Notes: generated by a model from the sequence alone, not told the origin. DNA of 64,000 nucleotides from Sycobia sp. Sy_11 (GCA_018907035.1 JACCIC010000001.1:3301001-3365000), one strand, 5' to 3'. Counted from the stretch's first letter, positions 1 to 11,939 are shown. Translations and numbers: made by a program.

Positions 1-1569
1 ATAATTGATCTGATATTAGAAAAAAACATTTGTAGATACTAAAACAACTGCTGCACAGAGATACCAAGCGAAAATTTATATTGTTATTTTAAAAGAATGC
101 AAGAAAGGACGGATCAACTGAAATGTCTTGATTCTTACTTCAAGATTTTGAGCTGGGCGTTGTGTATGTGAAGTACTAGGAATATTTGGAATTATTATTA
201 TTATTTTAATATATTTTATTTTTAATTTAATTATATTGTATTTTATTGTTACAATCTTCTTCTTTATCGAGAGACTGAACGAGTACTGACCTTTTTAATA
301 TGGCTGCGCCCTTGTATAAACTGTAAGCCCTTATTGAGCTACACATTCTTACATAAATATGAAATTCAATGATGCACTATTACGGATTGTAGTTGTCCTT
401 CTTTTGACTAAATGAATTTTTAGTTTTTACAAAGGAAAACAAAGAATAAATGTAATAAATTGCCAACTTCATAAATAAAACAAACTCTATTGATTATATA
501 GATCTACTTGGAAAGACTCGTGTTATGACAAAATAAACTCAGCATGCGTTAATGTGGAATATAAATTTATACTTTTAACTATCAGGTATGAAATCAACAT
601 GTATATTCTGGAGTTCAAAAATCGAATGTCTTGATGATATAATGAATATGTATTGGTAATTATGAAATTTTAAGTAGAATATATTGACTAGAAGCGAATA
701 AAGCTTCGAATTCGATAAAGCACTTGCAAGATCATCGTTTGACCAATAAAACTCTTCAAATTAAAAGGGTTGATATCGATAGGTGAACTTTCATTGTCTC
801 TATGACTACTGAATATGGAGATGCGTACTGAACTCTCTGAGTTGATCTAAGTGCAACTATCGAGTCAGAAGCTCCTCGTCCGACAGAGTTTTCGAATCAA
901 ATCATTTGGATGTATTAACGAAAATTAGTCGACATCTTATGTGACTCTTACACACTTGGATCTAAACCATAGGAATTATTTTGATGAAAAACTGAGGTGC
1001 CGGTCGATTGAGCCGAGTAAAAGTTAAGAAATTGATTAAGTTTGATAAATAGATTTTTTCGATTATTTTATAATTCAATATATTGATATCTTTGATTTAC
1101 AAGGATTTGATAAGTCTGTTTAGATAATTCACGATTTTATTTAACAAGTTTAAACCGAAAGATTTAATATCCGAGAAATCCGTTTGCCTATTTCATAATA
1201 TTACCAGTCCTTCTATATGTATACTCTTGAAATGTGTGTACCGTGGGATCATTTTACATCCACCTAAATATTTTTATCCATATTGCTCTAAAAAATAGTT
1301 TTTTAATAGCCAAATACAAAAAACCTCGGATTAACTAAAAGTTTGGTCCTCTTCGAGGCGCGTAAAAGATGTGCAAAAGATAGTATATTGATTAAGAATC
1401 TACCCATTTAACCAATGTTTCAGCAACAATAAACTAAAAAGTGTCTTTTGAAAGAAAAAAATATAAGACAGAAAGACTCAGAGGATACTTTAAAATTGCT
1501 TTAGCCAGTAAGAAACTTATATACACAATTATTGATTGAAGCATCCATTTATCCGTGTCCCGATCGTAA

Positions 1570-1570
<1 letters not shown>
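1..1570. other. AT-rich stretch, no gene seen
   Basis: Low-complexity AT-rich DNA with frequent stops in all frames. I see no open frame with recognisable protein similarity, no RNA gene and no long microsatellite. It ends at the first (TA)n tract. Confidence 0.7.

Positions 1571-1571
<1 letters not shown>

Positions 1572-1618
<47 letters not shown>
1572..1618. repeat. (TA)n microsatellite
   Basis: An uninterrupted TA dinucleotide array of about 47 bp. It marks the left edge of the first CpG-dense island. Confidence 0.97.
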
Positions 1619-1622
<4 letters not shown>

Positions 1623-1955
1623 CGTACAGTATACAAACGTACACGTTCCGCGCCCGGTCGATTAGATGAAATCACGAACAAAGTGCCGAGCTTCCCCCCT
1701 CCCCCCTGACGTCAACGTACGTGTATTTAGTATCACAATATTGAATATACACGAGGGAGGTGGCGGAGGCCGCGCATGGAATGCTATGTGTGCCGTGCGC
1801 GCGGGAGAGCACGGGATGATGCGCTCCGCGCGCGCGAGCTCAACCGGTTCTCTCTCTCGGCTTCGTGATATACTTTTATTTCATTTGCCTTCCATGCCCG
1901 GCTAACTGAGTGTGAGGAAGGAATATGAGGAGGGTGGCAGGGAGGGAAAGAGAGC

Positions 1956-1964
<9 letters not shown>

Positions 1965-1998
<34 letters not shown>
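1965..1998. repeat. (GA)n microsatellite
   Basis: A GA tract, preceded by looser GA-rich sequence from about 1941. A (CT)n tract follows 48 nt downstream, so the two can pair as a long inverted repeat. Confidence 0.95.
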
Positions 1999-1999
<1 letters not shown>

Positions 2000-2043
2000 A
2001 AGAGAGAGGGCAGCACAATTGTATCGAACCACAGTCCGTTACC

Positions 2044-2046
<3 letters not shown>

Positions 2047-2080
<34 letters not shown>
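2047..2080. repeat. (TC)n microsatellite
   Basis: A pure TC array of 34 bp. It is complementary to the GA tract ending at 1998, and the two could fold into a stem of about 34 bp. Confidence 0.96.
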
Positions 2081-2084
<4 letters not shown>

Positions 2085-2690
2085 CCTCTCTCTCACCGCC
2101 TTTCTCACATCCCCGCGAGCGAAGCCGTGCCGAAGCTTTTGTAGCTCCTTAGCCGACGGATGAAATTACGAAGTGTGCGCGTAGATGTATGAGTGTATTT
2201 CCTCCTCCTCTTTACTCTCCTTCTCTCCCTTCCCCCCCCCCCTTTAAATACATCGCACGCTCCGCTTTGTCGGGGAAACAAGTTATGCGTGTAGCAGGGA
2301 TTGGGTACACAGAAAAATGATAATGGATATTGCGCGCGCGGGCGCGCAAGGCGAGAGAGTGAGTTATGTGCTGTGCACCGAAGATATAGGAGATGGAGGA
2401 AGAGGAGAAGGAGGAGTGTATACGCGGTCTTTGTCGGTGATTTGACAATGCCTAACGACGCGCGCGCGGGACGTCGTCGACCTGGCTGGCAATGGCTGCC
2501 CTGGCGGTCGTACTTTGCGCAGCGTTAAGAGATGCGGCCAATGGGACGTTATGTTGCCGACAGTCGAGAGTTGAGAGTTCGGTTTGTGCGAAAATTTTCC
2601 TCGGGGCCATAAATAATACATGGAATGGTCATATGTTCTGTCGTTTTTATATCGTTGGCGATAATGGTTTTCCTTGATTTCGTCACGTAT

Positions 2691-4990
2691 CTAAATAGGT
2701 TTATTATTTCATAATTTATTCGATGATACTTTTCAAGGTACTTAATAGCCTAGTCCTGCTATTACGTTCAGTCACAAAGGTTTGATTGTATTCAAAATCC
2801 CAGCTTCACATTTCCATTAATTTTCAATGCCTCATTAAATTGTAAAAAGTTTTAAAATCCCTTATATAATGGATGGAAGAATAAATGATCTTTCAAAGTT
2901 TATCTATTTTTTAATATGATTGCATATAACGTGGGAACGTAGATTGTCGACGTAGACAATTGTAATAAAAAAAAAATGTAAAGTCAAAGATTGGGGTTCA
3001 ATAATTCGAAAGCAAATGAGAGATTCGAACAGGTAATAATTTCACTAGTCCAAGTAAATTATAATTTTTTTGTCTTATATATCTATCTATCTGGTCATTA
3101 ATAGTCAACCTATAATGTGCTTCCATAAATAAATCCAAAATTCTGGAGGAAATAATTATCATTTTATGTATATATAAAATATTTTTTGAATATCATACAA
3201 TGCACTCAGTTCGATATAGACACTATCATATGAATCAAACATTTGTTAAGTCGACCAACTGATTAAACTTTAGACTATCGAAAAAGTTATATAAAGGCTT
3301 GATTTTTGAGAACTCGACTTTTATGCAAGACAGGAGTTGGGCCATTTCTAAAGATCCGTTTGAAGGATCAAATCCCGGCAGTCAAAATATTAACATTTTC
3401 ATATCATAAGAAAGATTGTTGGAGTATCATAAATAACGTATACGGCTGATTCTTTTTTAGCAGTTTAGCTCGTTTTACAAAATTTGGTTAAGTTTTGTCA
3501 CGTATCAAAATTACTTTTCTACATCTCTGGCCATATAGAGTCATTTTTTCCTGTAAAAATCAACTTAAGTCCGTCAACTTGAAGCAGAACCCCTTTCGCA
3601 TGATAGTTTCATTAGCTTGTGCAGTCTATAATAAATTGCACCTTGTCCACAATAAAAGCCATTTCGAATAATAGATTTGTAGACGATGTGAATGAATGAT
3701 CATTTTGTATTCACTTTTCATTTGCAATCAGGATACAATACAAAAAAACCTCTTACTTCTTGCTATTAAAGCAGCAGTTGATATACGAATAACATTAACA
3801 GAAAGTATTCTTCTAGTGGCACAAAACAAGTCCAACTTTCGCTTAAAAAAGCGAAAACTTGTTCATGTCTCTAATATATTCTAAACTTCAAATAAACGAA
3901 TTTTAATATTTTTGTATATTCCTTACTGTTTAAGCGTGACCTAAAGCATATGTCCGGCATAGGGCATTTAATCTATCAATGCCTCATTTCAAGGCCAGTT
4001 CCAGACATGCTCCTTTTGACGCACATCTTTCGTATGAGACATTTTCGGAAAAATGTAATCCCACCAAGAAATTCTTATGCTTCAAGATCAATAACTTATC
4101 CCCTACATACAAGAAGTTAACTATAGTGTTTCGATAATTGCCGAGATTTACGGCACGCGCACAATGATAATGAACATACTAAGGTCGAAGCAAATGAACG
4201 AGTCTCAGCTTACAAATATACTAATTTATCAGTGAAGTTCGGAAGTGACTCATCATCGGTCAAGAATAACGTTTCACAGTGAACAACAAAGTCACTAAAA
4301 TATCACTCACATTCCTTGATTTAATTTTAGACTGTATCCAAATAATTGATTGATCTATTACCAGTGCCAGTAAATAACTATAAAAAATAATTAATTGTTG
4401 AAAAATATTTTGACTGAAAACTAACTAATCTCTTCTATAGAGAGATCTACTGTAACTATTTAAATAGGACTGAGATAGAAGAATTTATAAAACCAATTTT
4501 GTTTTCCAACAAAATGATTTCACTTCTGCCGTTGTGTCATACAAATAATGTCCCATTATAAAATATTTTTGAAACTATCTGATGATAAATTAGTAGATAC
4601 TATGGTTAGTTATCAGTCACTCATTACAATAATTCCAATTCATGCACTGAGAATGAGCGAATAATTACAGATGTATTTCGTGACTTTAAAGCTCATTGAT
4701 TCGTCCCTGAAAAGTTACTGATTAAAATACAATTGTTTTTTTACCGAGAATTTCATATATTTTTTTGATAAAAATGAAAATTTTAGTATCTCCATCAATG
4801 AAAAATAACTGTTTCACAGTAATAATTAAAGTCACTGACTGATAAATTTATTTATTTAGTTTTGGAAAGACGAATGATTAATTTTCCAAAAAGCAATGTA
4901 TAAACAAATACGACTTTTTTACGTAATTCCGATGACCTATATACGCATACACATCAACTTCGTGAGCATCCGTTCAAAAAAGTGTGGCAT
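2691..4990. other. AT-rich stretch, no gene seen
   Basis: AT-rich DNA without long microsatellites. Short open frames (for example 62 codons at 3696-3884) show no recognisable domain. Two diverged copies of a motif of about 33 bp sharing TTTCACAGT and AAGTCACT lie at about 4268-4300 and 4805-4837. The surroundings have many short TCACTGA/TCAGTGA-like words, which may be the remains of an old repeat. Confidence 0.6.
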
Positions 4991-5354
4991 ACGAAAAATG
5001 AAATTATAGTACGTGCAAGCGTTGTCCCATAAACCAACGGGAGCTCAAAGAGGAAAAAAGCAGACAAAAGAAGTATATAACTCGAAATACCTGCGAAAAA
5101 ATCGGTCGCTCACGCGCAGCCAAAAAGTCGCCCAGAAATTTCGTCGAAAGAAGCAATTCTCACGACAGCGACAAGACACTGGAATGCTCCCCTTCCACCC
5201 CGTCAGTCCGGCAGTAGACCGCCGTTGCAACCGCCGCGAGGGCGCTACTTGAAAAAAATGCCAGAGCCCTCTCTCCCTTTTTCTCTCTCACTCCCCCTTC
5301 GCACCCGCATCCTCTGAAAAAGTGCGCGTCGTCGAGGAGAGCGAGGAAGATATA

Positions 5355-5356
<2 letters not shown>

Positions 5357-5412
<56 letters not shown>
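5357..5412. repeat. (TA)n microsatellite
   Basis: An uninterrupted TA array of about 56 bp. Confidence 0.97.
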
Positions 5413-5413
<1 letters not shown>

Positions 5414-5477
5414 GAGAAAGAGGAGTAAAAGGAACTGTCTGCTCGCGCGCGAAGCAGAAAGAAGCGAGAGGGAGAAT

Positions 5478-5490
5478 GAGAGAGAGAAAG

Positions 5491-5536
<46 letters not shown>
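5478..5536. repeat. (GA)n tract with AAAG interruptions
   Basis: A GA-rich tract. Its first half has a period of about 10 bp (AGAGAGAAAG repeated) and its second half is pure GA. Confidence 0.95.
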
Positions 5537-5542
<6 letters not shown>

Positions 5543-5772
5543 CAGACAAGAAGGCCAGGAGGAGGGGGTAACCGAGCAGCGAGAAGAAAAGGCGGGGGCG
5601 TCATTTGGCATCGTGGAAAAAGTAATGGGTTTCGGGACCCGGGCCATATCTTCCTCTCGCCGCTCGTTCCTTCTCCTTCTCATTCTCTCTCTTTCTCTCT
5701 CTTCCTCTTTTTCGCCGTAGGTGTTAACAAACGAGCACCTGCGCGTAAGAGCGAGAAAGAGTGAAGGACAGG

Positions 5773-5775
<3 letters not shown>

Positions 5776-5808
<33 letters not shown>
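5776..5808. repeat. (GA)n microsatellite
   Basis: A GA tract with one AAAG interruption, inside a CpG-rich block. Confidence 0.93.
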
Positions 5809-5809
<1 letters not shown>

Positions 5810-6064
5810 GGCCAAGCAGCCCCGCTCGAGACTCTACGTGCCACGCTGTCTGCGGAGCTGCAGAAAGTTCCCGCCGCGCGCCGAGTCGTCTCGGCCGGCT
5901 CGCCGACGAGTCTGGCCTGGCCGACACTGCTGCCGGACTCTCTTACTGCTCCCCTTCTCGCCCCTCTTCTCGACTACTCTCCGAAACTTACTATATATAT
6001 AAGGTACCCGCACTTCTTCATTTCTTGCTCCTCGACGAGAGGGAGAGATTTTTTTTATCGCCAA

Positions 6065-6072
6065 TATAAAAG
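6065..6072 (+). promoter_or_regulatory. TATA-box-like word, speculative
   Basis: TATAAAAG stands at the right edge of a CpG-dense island, with CpG-rich sequence just downstream. A second TATA-like run lies near 5994-6001. I could not identify a clear initiator or a downstream coding exon, so this may be chance in AT-rich DNA. Confidence 0.12.
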
Positions 6073-6190
6073 TGTAGTGGTGCAGAGCGCTTGTATACTC
6101 TCTCGGACCATCGAAATATTCGGACTGACAGTATACGTTGAGCGCGGGAGAAGCGATATTCTTTCTAAATATATATATTGTCAAATACAT

Positions 6191-6829
6191 ATATAAGTAA
6201 TATTAAGTTGGTAATATTAATTGGAGAATTAAAAATGTGTAATATTTATATTCCGAACAACTTTTTTTATAACTTAAAAAAACTATATATTCTATTTCTA
6301 TGAGCGAACTCACTTATGAAAGTGTTAAATCGAAAACATCTGAGCGACTTTTTCAATTGTAAGAATGTCTATTAAAGATAAAATTTTATCCCGTATAGTA
6401 ATCTATGCAAATGTTTTATTGTTTTTAATACTGAAACACTTCCTTCCATAATTCACTATAAGAACTGTCACAAGAAGTCCATAGGTTGAAAATAATTTTT
6501 AAAAATAGGTATGATTGTATTGTAAATCATCATGAATTCAATTATAGGACATATCATATATTATCTTTTTTATTACCATTTTAATAATTTGAATAAAAAT
6601 GTAGACTTCATTTGTTCACTTGTATCAATGATTGTTTTAGTTATATTAGAAAATCATTACAAAAATCAATTAAAGAAATTTTTAAGAGTTCTGATGTATT
6701 TAATTTGTGTTTTTTATACCATCAATACTTAGTAAATTAATAATCAATTCCATTATTGATGTAATGACCATAAGCTACCTTTTGAATGTTGAATTCTATT
6801 ATTAATTTGGCTATTATAACGTGAAATAA
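6191..6829. other. AT-rich stretch, no gene seen
   Basis: AT-rich sequence with a 66-codon open frame at 6532-6732 that has no recognisable domain. It leads into the LINE relic. Confidence 0.6.
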
Positions 6830-7335
6830 TGGTTGGAGAACAATGGCTTAGATCTGGCAGTGGCTAAAGCAGAGACAATGCTCCTGACAAAAAATCGTAC
6901 TGTACTAATACGACCAATAGAGGTTACTGTTAGAGAAACGATGGTTGCACTGAAGTAGCCGTTAGGTGCCTAAAGGCGATTCTTGATTTCACGCTAACCT
7001 TTTGGCACTATATAATAAAGTGGCAGAGATGGTTGTTCGAGTGACAGCACAACTTAGCAGGGTTATGAGCAACTTTGGTGGCCTTGCATTCCGCAAGCGT
7101 CGTCTGCTCATAAATACCATCTAATCTATCGACATGTGTGGAGCGAGATACGAGTTGAGGCACCAAAGACCCAGAAGTATAGAAAAAGAATGGCTGCAGT
7201 ATAGCACCGAGGGACACTTATGTAGCATCGCTAGTGTCTAACAGACGATCTCTATACCGACGGCGTTTATTATCGCGTGTGTTACATTTATCAACAACTA
7301 TAAGAGAAGAAGGTTGTCAATTAAGCAAACTGTAT
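6830..7335 (+). mobile_element. Decayed R1-clade non-LTR retrotransposon (reverse transcriptase C-terminal region)
   Basis: Conceptual translation, shifting between frames, gives the landmarks of the C-terminal part of R1/TRAS/Waldo-type reverse transcriptases. First comes WLENNGLDLAVAKAETMLLT (family pattern: WL...GL.LA..KTE..L.T). Next is AQLSRVMSNFGG followed by KRRLLINTI (family: LSRLMPN.GG...RRLL). A degraded equivalent of the SILLYGAP.WA motif follows, then KYRKRMAAV and a decayed ASV-QTISIPTAFIIA segment (family: ASAYRT.SE.A..V.AG). Stops and at least one frameshift interrupt it. The polymerase palm, the endonuclease and the 5' half are absent. It is an old, inactive, 5'-truncated copy. 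Full elements of this clade are several kilobases long and often insert in rDNA or telomeric repeats; this one sits in neither. Confidence 0.85.
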
Positions 7336-7591
7336 CTTAATAAGTTACATAATTCACAGTTCCAAGGGTAGTGTGGGGAGAAGTATTAACATCTCATTGA
7401 ATTTTTGTGGTAGGTTTTAATTCTATTTCTACAATATGGAGAAGGTATTGGATTTAGCCTCCAGTACGGTAGTAAATGCAAATCTGAAATCTCCTATAGA
7501 CGGGATTAGTTCTGATTGTAAAGCAAGTCGTTGTTCACAGAAAAGTTACTATTACTGGACCTGTACATACGAGAATGGCATATGCTAACTA

Positions 7592-7657
7592 TGTTGCTCC
7601 CAATTAAACGATGTGACTTACACGTCTTTTCAGTGTGAAGCATTTAGTTTTGAATGA
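7592..7657 (+). mobile_element. Possible C-terminal zinc-knuckle remnant of the same LINE
   Basis: A short open stretch reads CCSQLNDVTYTSFQCEAFSF. R1-clade ORF2 proteins end with a CCHC-like knuckle of the type C..C...D..HT.F.C. The spacing and the T.F.CE pattern fit, although the His is replaced by Tyr. It lies about 260 bp downstream of the clear RT segment on the same strand, which suits a decayed continuation. The DNA between them does not translate recognisably. Confidence 0.35.
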
Positions 7658-9000
7658 ATTCAATTCAACAATATAGTAGTATGTTTGTCTCGGGTAGTAG
7701 CATTCACCTAATGCTAGGTAGCTTAGAGAAATGCTTTAGAGTATCTCTTTATTACAGGCCTACTCTGAATGATTAGAATAGGCTTGACAATGGCGGTTAT
7801 GTCCATATAAGTAATTAGTGTGACTTAGCCTAAAAACAGTGTCCTAATGGACGTCTTATCACCTGCATTCATGCTATAAAATGCTCGATAGTATCAGTAG
7901 TCATTAGTTGGCGAAAGCTCTTGGCTGTCAACCCGTTTCTAACAGAAAGATAAACTTTTCCTGCTTATTTTAAGAAAACAATACTTTTTAAAGTAGTATG
8001 TTTCAATTTTATACTTTTCAGTTCTATGTAAAATTTCAATTTCTATCTATTTTTTATTCGATTTATTTTACTTTTTTTATTGATGACAATGAATTTATTT
8101 TACTTCTTTTATTTGTCTGACTATACTTGACTAGTAAATTTGTTAATAGGTTTGATTCAATTTCAAAATTTAAAACTCTACATAAAATGGAAATAAAATC
8201 AACTGACAAAAAACATATAGAACGAACTATTCTTTGTTGCAGTTTTTGATCTTTTTTGTCTGCACTTATTGAGATGATAACGGGAAACAGTGAGCTCAAC
8301 CTGCCTCGTTTTTATATCTTGTACCAGCTTGTACATTTTTATGTCATATTTCAAATTTACTTTATTTGGACTGCAAAACAACCACGAGATATTTATTCAA
8401 CAAAATATAAACGTAGCCGAAATATTGTTTTCGAAACATAAAGCTCAGGCGATCCAAAATACGTGGTTATTGAAGAAATCATTGAACAGGTTCATGGGAT
8501 GATTCTTGTTGATCACCGAACATAAGTATGTGAAATAGTAGGGAGGAATGTGGTGGTATGCTGAATATTAACTAATATTTTATTTTAGAAATCGAGATTG
8601 AAAAATATAGCGTCCTGATTGTTGGTCACGATTGCTTTAGATAAGCAGATATTTCTTTCAATTTCAAGACAGTGTTCGAACATTTTATACGCAGTCATTG
8701 TTGTATCAAGTACTAACTATAGATGAAATCTGGATCTGAATCAAATGCTATACGACAGAGATCAGCGACAATGAAAGTAATAGCAATTTCAAGGCAAATA
8801 TACTCGGAAAAGGGATAAAACAACCCAGTAGGATAGATTGCAAATAAATTCTACAGTATTTTACTGTACCAGTTAGATAAAAAATTTGAACAGATAAAAT
8901 CCCATGTGGCAACACAAGCGTCGATCACGTTCGCTTGTCCAAATTCATCGATAACTTGTCGACTCAGTTTATGTTAAAAAATGTCTTCGTTAAAAACATG
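7658..9000. other. AT-rich stretch, no gene seen
   Basis: AT-rich DNA without long microsatellites. The overlapping short open frames at 8063-8502, on both strands, have no recognisable domain. Confidence 0.6.
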
Positions 9001-9378
9001 ATTATATTTATCGATCCCCACCCGCGTCTGTACCGACATTCGTCATTTTAATATATCTTTTTTTTTTAATTCAATTAAAGTATTGAAATACCGATAATAG
9101 CAATATCGATAAATAGATATGTATCGAGCATCCGGAACGCGCACGCCCAGCCGTGCACATAGATGTGTGTAGAATATTGATTAGAGTCTATAAGAATAAC
9201 TCGCCGTCGGACGCGGGGCTTGCGCCTCCGTCTAACTCTCTTTCTCTGCCTCGCTCTCTCCCTTTCGCTCCGCATCATTGAACGATCGAGATGGGAAGTG
9301 TTATACGAGATTGTTAACTCCCGACAAAGCGGTATTTGCAAAATTGTTATATGCAAGCTGTAGAAAATTTGCGTATTC

Positions 9379-9421
9379 ATGTTTTGTCCTGTATACGCTG
9401 GTATATACAGGACAGAGGCAT
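9379..9421. other. Short stable hairpin
   Basis: A perfect 11-bp inverted repeat (TGTCCTGTATA at 9385-9395 with its complement at 9404-9414) encloses an 8-nt loop. After a 1-nt bulge the stem continues for 6 more pairs, two of them G-T (9379-9384 with 9416-9421). It is shorter than a normal insect pre-miRNA. It could be a structured RNA, a protein-binding palindrome or a relic of a small inverted-repeat element. Confidence 0.5.
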
Positions 9422-9948
9422 AGATAGTAGAATATTGCATTTGTGAGTGGGGCCAGGTTTGCGTATCGAGTTATGGCGAGCGAAGTATATACTTAAGCGG
9501 GAACGGCTGCGGTAGTCGTAATGGACTTCTCATGCTAAATCGATATTCTGCATAAACATTTAAGAATGATTTTATAATAAAGCGAAAACTTTAATGATTA
9601 ATGTTTACAGTTGAAAAAGCAGATTGAAAAATTTTTCCGTTTTTTATCTGAATTACTTTCGTATTCAATTTTTGTAGTTCTTTTAATAATAGTCGAAACA
9701 CAAAACTATATATGTATATACTATCTATGTATATCTATCTATACGTACTGCTCTAAACCTTTAATAACATCCATCAAGCATCTAAGATATAGAATAGTAA
9801 TTATCATCATTCAGAAATTCCAAACTTTGATTCTCAAAAACTAAAAAGTATAGAATCAAGCAGAAGCGTTTGTGAACTCTACATACTTATGAGCATGTAA
9901 CCGTCCGCATTCTGTTTCTCTCTCCCTCACTCTCTCCCTCCCTCCCCC

Positions 9949-9975
<27 letters not shown>
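9949..9975. repeat. (CT)n microsatellite
   Basis: A CT tract inside a longer pyrimidine-rich strip (about 9917-9985). Confidence 0.9.
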
Positions 9976-9983
<8 letters not shown>

Positions 9984-10256
9984 TCTCCTCCTCGACACTC
10001 TAACCAGCAGTATAAAGTTCGTAAATAAGTAATGTCAGTCACTGTAATTACAGAGCTGGCAAAGAGTCCCTCTATCTTGTTAAATGCGTATATATACTCT
10101 ACTTAAACATTAAATCCTGTCTGCATTCGGATCGAGCGTTAATTTTATCCCCCCCCCAACACCAGTCACCCCTTCTTCAACCTCTGAATTCAATCTCGAT
10201 TCCTCTTGATGGCATTAAGCTTTAATAACAGCTAAGTAATTCACTAACCAGGCGTT

Positions 10257-10260
<4 letters not shown>

Positions 10261-10310
<50 letters not shown>
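10261..10310. repeat. (TA)n microsatellite
   Basis: An uninterrupted 50-bp TA array. Confidence 0.97.
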
Positions 10311-10312
<2 letters not shown>

Positions 10313-10370
10313 CATTGGCGCTCCTCTTGGTTAGTATATAAGGTGTCAAGTTCGTTATGTACAAGCTGGT

Positions 10371-11400
10371 CGATCATGCCAGATTTTCAATGTTACTCGA
10401 CGTTCCATCCTCGAATGGATTTTTAGTCGAGGTTTAATGAGATATACGTTAAAAATTTAACGGCTAAATGGGATTTTTATATCGATTTTTGTCATGGTTA
10501 AAATGTGTGCAAAGATTATGAACGAAAAATAATTCAGAAAAACATGGAAAGTTCTACCTGAAAAATAATCAGCAACCATAGTATAGCAAACCTGATTTGA
10601 CCGATTACAAATCAGCTCCTGCAAATTAGCAAATATAGCTGCGATGGTTAAATCCGCGATTCAAAAGTTATCAGATTCATTACAAATGATATTATAACTG
10701 ATTAAATGCGCTAAATTTATTTCTGTTTTTATTACCTAATTAATTACATAAAATGCAGTATATGATTTCTGATATTTGTTTAAATTATTCAGTGTTTAAT
10801 TACAATTTACTTTATACCTTTAAAATAACCTGTGATACTATGATTTTAGTCAATTTACTCGATAATATTCACACAAAATTATTCTTGTTCATTAAAAATT
10901 AAAATTCATCTAGCAAATGAGTGAAAATTTCACTCATCAAGTTTGCACTCTTTATCTCCACCATTCATTTTGGCTTTTTAATTTTTGCGATAGGAACGGC
11001 TAGTGATTTTGCCCGCGGCTACTCTTGGCCAAAGTATCGTTTAAACACCTTAAATGACTTGCTGTGAATGTATTCATAATTTTCCTATATACTGTCTAAT
11101 GGTACTTCCACTTATCAAGTTTTTTCACGCATGTGAACTATTTACTGAACTTAAGAAAGGATATTTGAAAATTCAGCAAATATTCATTACCTTTAAAGTT
11201 AATTTATTTGGTTTCAATATTATTTTTCTTGATTTATGAAAACTGTTTACTTGCTATACGAAACAAGAAAATGTTTATCTGATTGTATAGAAAGATTTTC
11301 AGTGTACGGTAACCTTGAACGCAGTAAGTTTTTTTCCATTCAAATTAACAGTCACTTTGTTTGTCGTCGGAGTCGACCCTTTCAAAATATTTGAATCCGC
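10371..11400. other. AT-rich stretch, no gene seen
   Basis: AT-rich DNA. The only structure I noticed is a 10-bp-arm palindrome at 10917-10937 (ATGAGTGAAA, one spacer base, then its complement). Confidence 0.6.
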
Positions 11401-11534
11401 GCGCAAAATGAAGCTTCAGAGCCAGTAATTTACTCTCGACAAATTTTAATTCCCCATTTTATCTCTTTAATAACGCACGGGGATTTTCACGTCATACACT
11501 TATCAGTCCAATATTTTCGTCCCCTCCCCCTCAA

Positions 11535-11552
11535 CACACACCCACACACACC

Positions 11553-11578
<26 letters not shown>
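11535..11578. repeat. (CA)n microsatellite
   Basis: A CA array of about 44 bp. Its left half is interrupted by CCCACA units and its right half is pure. Confidence 0.95.
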
Positions 11579-11583
<5 letters not shown>

Positions 11584-11689
11584 AATATATATCGACCGCC
11601 GCGCAAAATTCTCTTTTTCGCTCCAGACGCGGAGAGCCATATCCGTCCCCCTTTGTTTTCCCGGATCCCGTATAAAAGGCAATCGCTAG

Positions 11690-11691
<2 letters not shown>

Positions 11692-11749
<58 letters not shown>
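11692..11749. repeat. (GA)n microsatellite
   Basis: An uninterrupted GA array of about 58 bp. Confidence 0.97.
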
Positions 11750-11750
<1 letters not shown>

Positions 11751-11936
11751 ATCGGCGAGATTTTTATCGGGCGCGCGTGTCGCCCGTCCACCCACGCGCG
11801 TCTCTCTTGCTCACACCGCACGCGGGGGCGCGTGGGCGCAACTCTCCTCACGGCCCATTGTTATTAATTCTTCACGGGTGAGCGCGAGCGGTTAAGTGGG
11901 CGCGCTTGTCAAAATACCCTATAGCCAGAGAGTTAG

Positions 11937-11939
<3 letters not shown>

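Larger units (their letters stand above)
1571..2690. other. CpG-dense, microsatellite-rich island 1
   Basis: Composition changes abruptly from AT-rich flank to CpG-rich sequence with repeated CGCG blocks (1797-1845, 2331-2350, 2457-2470), GA and CT tracts and a poly-C run near 2232. Open frames here of 60-85 codons are either translations of GA/CT tracts or short GC-driven frames with no recognisable domain. In Hymenoptera such CpG-dense DNA is usually unmethylated and often regulatory; that role is inferred. Confidence 0.5.
4991..6190. other. CpG-dense, microsatellite-rich island 2
   Basis: Holds a long TA array, several GA/CT tracts and CpG-rich unique sequence around 5100-5250 and 5820-5950. 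All the long open frames (up to 175 codons on the minus strand) run through the TA and CT arrays as Tyr-Ile and Ser-Leu runs, so they are not credible proteins. A TATA-like TATAAAAG word lies at 6065-6072 near the right edge. Confidence 0.5.
9001..10370. other. Mixed segment with moderate CpG content
   Basis: Alternates CpG-rich pieces (9130-9300, 9420-9530) with AT-rich DNA. It contains a hairpin at 9379-9421, CT-rich sequence at 9915-9985 and a TA array at 10261-10310. The 121-codon minus-strand frame at 9075-9440 is Arg-rich only where it reads antisense through CT-rich sequence, and I do not consider it a gene. Confidence 0.5.

Noticed and set aside
5288..5815. 175-codon minus-strand open frame
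   Set aside because: Almost wholly Ser-Leu, Arg-Glu and Tyr-Ile runs from microsatellites.
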